NCBI RefSeq assembly: GCF_021655555.1
Contig: NZ_AP023086.1
Coordinates: 3,998,685-4,062,684 of the forward strand
Source of the DNA: Marinagarivorans cellulosilyticus
Lineage (GTDB): Bacteria > Pseudomonadota > Gammaproteobacteria > Pseudomonadales > Cellvibrionaceae
Length of the DNA stretch: 64,000 bases
Direction of reading: 5' to 3'
The notes beneath the pieces are model-generated. The model had not been told where the DNA came from and did no database searches. It saw only the letters and a list, made by a program, of their open reading frames with translations. Position 1 is the first letter of the stretch. Each line of letters begins with the position of its first letter. Shown in pieces: positions 61,689 through 64,000 of the stretch. The position numbers were made by a program, and so were the translations under genes.

Positions 61689-62938
61689 TATTTAGCCTTT
61701 GAATATAACGCTTTTATTTCGCTAGCAATAATCGCAACCGCCTCGGCCATAGCTTGATCGGACTGGCAAATATTCAGCCGAAGACACTCCCTAGCATGCT
61801 GCCAAGACGCCTCCTCACCAAAGAAAAAGTCATTGCCCGCCATAACCAAGACATTGCGCGCTTTTAGCCGTTGATATAACACCTTGGCACTAACAGGTAA
61901 GTTGGGTAGCCACAGCCAAACAAAAAACGCCCCATCAGCACCGTGTATACGATATGGCACGTCTTGCAAGTGCTCATCAAGCAAGGCCAACATCAACTTG
62001 CGCTTTGGTTGGTAATACTCAGGAATCAGTTGGGTTAAACGATGAATATCACCACTGGCAATTAGGCTTTCCAATAATAATGGCCCTGTGTTGCCCGAGG
62101 CTAAATTCTCCACCGCGCCAACGTGTGCCAGTAGAGAAGCTAGCTCTTCATCGGCCACTACCACGGCCGTGCGCAAACCGGGCAAACCTAATTTAGACGC
62201 ACTTAATACCGCCACAGACCCCGGGCGCCAGCGGTAGGCCTGCGATGGCGCCATAATATTCGGAAATGGCGCGCCATAAGCACAATCGACCAGCATAGGA
62301 ATCCCCCAACGCTTAGCCTCGCCTTCTAGCCAGCGAACATCTTCAAGGTCAACAACATTAGCCGATGGGTTGGTTGGGCGGGACAAACACAGCGCTCCTG
62401 AGTGCTCATCCAAAACCAGCGCACTACGATCTAACTTGTAACGAAAACGGTGCTCAGACTCCAACGCAATGATGGGCCGCGATACCGCAAAGGCATCACC
62501 ACCAATCATCTGCCCGCGATAACCCACGTATTCAGGCAGCATAGGCAAATGAATACGTTGTGTTCCCTTAACACTTGGGCCACCCAATAAATTAAACAAC
62601 CGGTTAAACGCCGACTGACCGCCATTCACCACAACCAAATTTTTAGCGCTAACCGGCCAACCTTGGTCCTGCAAATACTGGCTAAGCAACGGCAGCAACG
62701 ATTCAGACCCTTGAGGCGACTGATAAACCCCCAACCAACGCTGAACCAATGCTTTATCATTAAGTAAAGCTTGTAAGTGCCGGCTAAAAATATCGCCAGC
62801 CTCAGGAATTAACGCGGGATTACCGCCACCCAAAAACAATAAATCGGGGTTAGTATTTAAAGCTTCCCCCAAATCGCGCATAAGCTCTGCAATAGCAGAA
62901 GGTGCGGCCATTCTTTGGCCGTAGTGTGATAATTTCAA
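61688..62938 (-). CDS. avtA: valine-pyruvate aminotransferase (TTG start)
   Basis: A 416-residue fold-type I PLP aminotransferase. The N-terminus with LGGGNPALIPEAG and the lysine motif VAVLSASKLGLPGLRTAVVV match AvtA, which moves the amino group between valine and pyruvate (alanine). The start is a TTG at 62938 with GGAAG 7 bp upstream, and the first 30 residues match the AvtA N-terminus, so an internal ATG at codon 10 is not used. Convergent with glk. Confidence 0.92.
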   Translation of the reverse strand: MKLSHYGQRMAAPSAIAELMRDLGEALNTNPDLLFLGGGNPALIPEAGDIFSRHLQALLNDKALVQRWLGVYQSPQGSESLLPLLSQYLQDQGWPVSAKNLVVVNGGQSAFNRLFNLLGGPSVKGTQRIHLPMLPEYVGYRGQMIGGDAFAVSRPIIALESEHRFRYKLDRSALVLDEHSGALCLSRPTNPSANVVDLEDVRWLEGEAKRWGIPMLVDCAYGAPFPNIMAPSQAYRWRPGSVAVLSASKLGLPGLRTAVVVADEELASLLAHVGAVENLASGNTGPLLLESLIASGDIHRLTQLIPEYYQPKRKLMLALLDEHLQDVPYRIHGADGAFFVWLWLPNLPVSAKVLYQRLKARNVLVMAGNDFFFGEEASWQHARECLRLNICQSDQAMAEAVAIIASEIKALYSKAK

Positions 62939-63431
62939 TCTAATACTTCCAACTTTTGACTACCGTTTTCCGAGTTTAATATACAACGCGATTTGATTTT
63001 AGTAAGTATTTTTTGAGTACCAGCGGCTCAGTACCAAATGCAATATAGCGTTAGGTGCGCTCCTAAAAGCACATAAAACCGCGCCCATATTAATTTCACA
63101 GGCACCTCTTCAGAACACCAAATCTACCAAAGTAACTAAAAACAAACGGATAAGGCAAAAAAGGGCAACCTTACAATTCCGGCCATTAATCAAAATTTTT
63201 ATCCGGCAATCACCATCATGTCGAATATCAAATTATTTTTGGAGGGTGCATTGCTCTGAAGTGTTATCTCTAAAGTGGTGATACAGCTATAGATGGACCT
63301 CAATTCCTGATAAATGCGGCGAACGTCTAGCGTAAATAAATACAATTCGCAGCGTTCAAGATGGAAAGAGCACTGACTAGCCTATAAGCCTCTCCACCAC
63401 ATGTACGCATTAATTACCATTTGGAGTTTGT
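62939..63431. other. 493-bp intergenic region before the last gene
   Basis: No gene or repeat recognised. AT-rich, divergent between avtA and an outer-membrane protein gene, so it should contain both promoters. A very short open frame at 63221 (14 codons) has no support. Confidence 0.6.
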
Positions 63432-64000
63432 ATGAAATTTTCAACATTACCTTTATCTGCATTATTACTATCCATAAGCAGCCTGGCTAATGCTAACGAC
63501 AACAACCTAGGAGCCTTTCTGGGGAGTGATTTTGCCTTGAGCCAACACAAGGTTTCAGCATCCGGCTATGAAGACGAATCAGATATGAGCGAATCTTATT
63601 CCGTTTATGCCGGCTATCAGTTTCACCACAACTGGGGCGCCAAGCTTTCTGTCGTTAATTTTGGTTCTGCGACCCCAATTGACGACTATGGAGTGAAAGC
63701 CGAAACCGAAGCGGATGGCAATACTTTAACAGCTGTATGGAGCACTAGTCGCAATGAAAAACAATGGTCAATGTATGCAGAGCTAGGGATTCTGCAATGG
63801 GACGTAACATTAACGGTTGACAGCCCCTATATGGATTCAGTAAGCCGAAGTGACTCAGGCACGAGTATTATCGGTGGTCTAGGCGGTAGCTATGCGATGA
63901 CTCGACATCTAGATATCACGTTATTTGCGTTGTGGGCTGCGACGGAATCAGACTTACCTATTGACCAGCACACTACACTTGACTTTCAATACTCGCGCTA
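63432..64000 (+). CDS. outer-membrane beta-barrel protein, 3' end cut by window edge
   Basis: The ATG at 63432 has TTGGAG upstream. A signal peptide (LPLSALLLSISSLANA, cut before NDNN) is followed by at least 170 residues of short amphipathic strands: AFLGSDFALSQHKV, SYSVYAGYQFHHNWGAKLSV, WSMYAELGILQWDV, SIIGGLGGSYAMTRHLDITL. This is the pattern of an 8-strand OmpA/OmpW-like barrel. The reading frame is open to the window edge. Ligand and role unknown. Confidence 0.7.
   Translation, partial: MKFSTLPLSALLLSISSLANANDNNLGAFLGSDFALSQHKVSASGYEDESDMSESYSVYAGYQFHHNWGAKLSVVNFGSATPIDDYGVKAETEADGNTLTAVWSTSRNEKQWSMYAELGILQWDVTLTVDSPYMDSVSRSDSGTSIIGGLGGSYAMTRHLDITLFALWAATESDLPIDQHTTLDFQYSR

Noticed and set aside
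1..64000. CRISPR arrays or prophage
   Set aside because: No regularly spaced repeats, cas genes, integrase or phage structural genes were seen.

Overview
The window comes from the chromosome of a free-living gammaproteobacterium. The gene content (clpS-clpA-infA-cspD, rluE-nudJ-mnmA-hflD, fliK to flhB, cysB/cysH, btuB-cob, mdh, glk) together with the gene styles suggests a marine or plant-polymer-associated Cellvibrionales-type organism (Saccharophagus/Teredinibacter/Simiduia-like). That placement is inference, because no rRNA is present. Most of the window is core chromosome. I see no prophage, CRISPR array or intact insertion sequence.

Layout. 1-5344 (minus): an unidentified partial gene, a glutaredoxin, parC and a DUF748/AsmA-like envelope protein. 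5619-6029: a lone SUKH-family protein. 6074-10010 (plus): a three-gene overlapping operon (HAD phosphatase, GT81-like synthase, GH13_18 phosphorylase) that looks like a complete glucosylglycerate make-and-recycle unit. It is preceded by an excellent NtrC-type palindrome and a sigma-54 promoter. 10023-12574 (minus): a small membrane protein, a nitrilase-family amidase and an HD-GYP protein. 12750-16006 (plus): an ECF sigma factor, its membrane anti-sigma factor, an exported leucine-rich-repeat protein with a TTG start, and an outer-membrane beta-barrel protein. 16007-16706: non-coding, holding a MITE-like element with 16-bp terminal inverted repeats and perfect 10-bp target duplications. 16707-24494: infA, clpA, clpS, cspD, rluE, nudJ, mnmA, hflD, tRNA-Arg(CCU), cmoM and ppnP. 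24592-26768: two orphan response regulators. 26774-36568 (minus): hsbA-hsbR-hptB, fliK, then fliLMNOPQR-flhB, with two candidate sigma-54 promoters. 36800-40480: sulfur assimilation (cysH, cysB, TauE-like exporter, cysQ). 40521-41849: a DUF3530 protein. 41864-47200 (minus): a cobalamin riboswitch followed by btuB, cobO, cobT, cobS and cobC. 47352-52680 (minus): rpsA, a 5'-nucleotidase, a D-cysteine desulfhydrase/ACC deaminase family enzyme, yajC and an AraC-type regulator. 52681-53674: about 1 kb without a convincing gene, holding the second, inverted MITE copy. 53675-58748 (minus): bcp, mdh, a dimeric dUTPase and a histidine kinase/response regulator pair resembling the proteobacterial dedicated sortase regulators. 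58887-61650 (plus): a DUF3592 membrane protein and glk. 61688-62938 (minus): avtA. 63432-64000: a truncated outer-membrane beta-barrel protein.

How the parts work together. The best integrated stories are three. The compatible solute operon appears wired to nitrogen status through NtrC and RpoN. The B12 salvage operon sits entirely behind one cobalamin riboswitch. The flagellar export and switch genes lie next to an HptB-HsbR-HsbA phosphorelay, which in pseudomonads links motility and c-di-GMP. The two copies of a short non-autonomous transposable element, 37 kb apart in opposite orientation, are the clearest mobile DNA. All functional calls rest on motifs and family knowledge read by eye; no database search was run.
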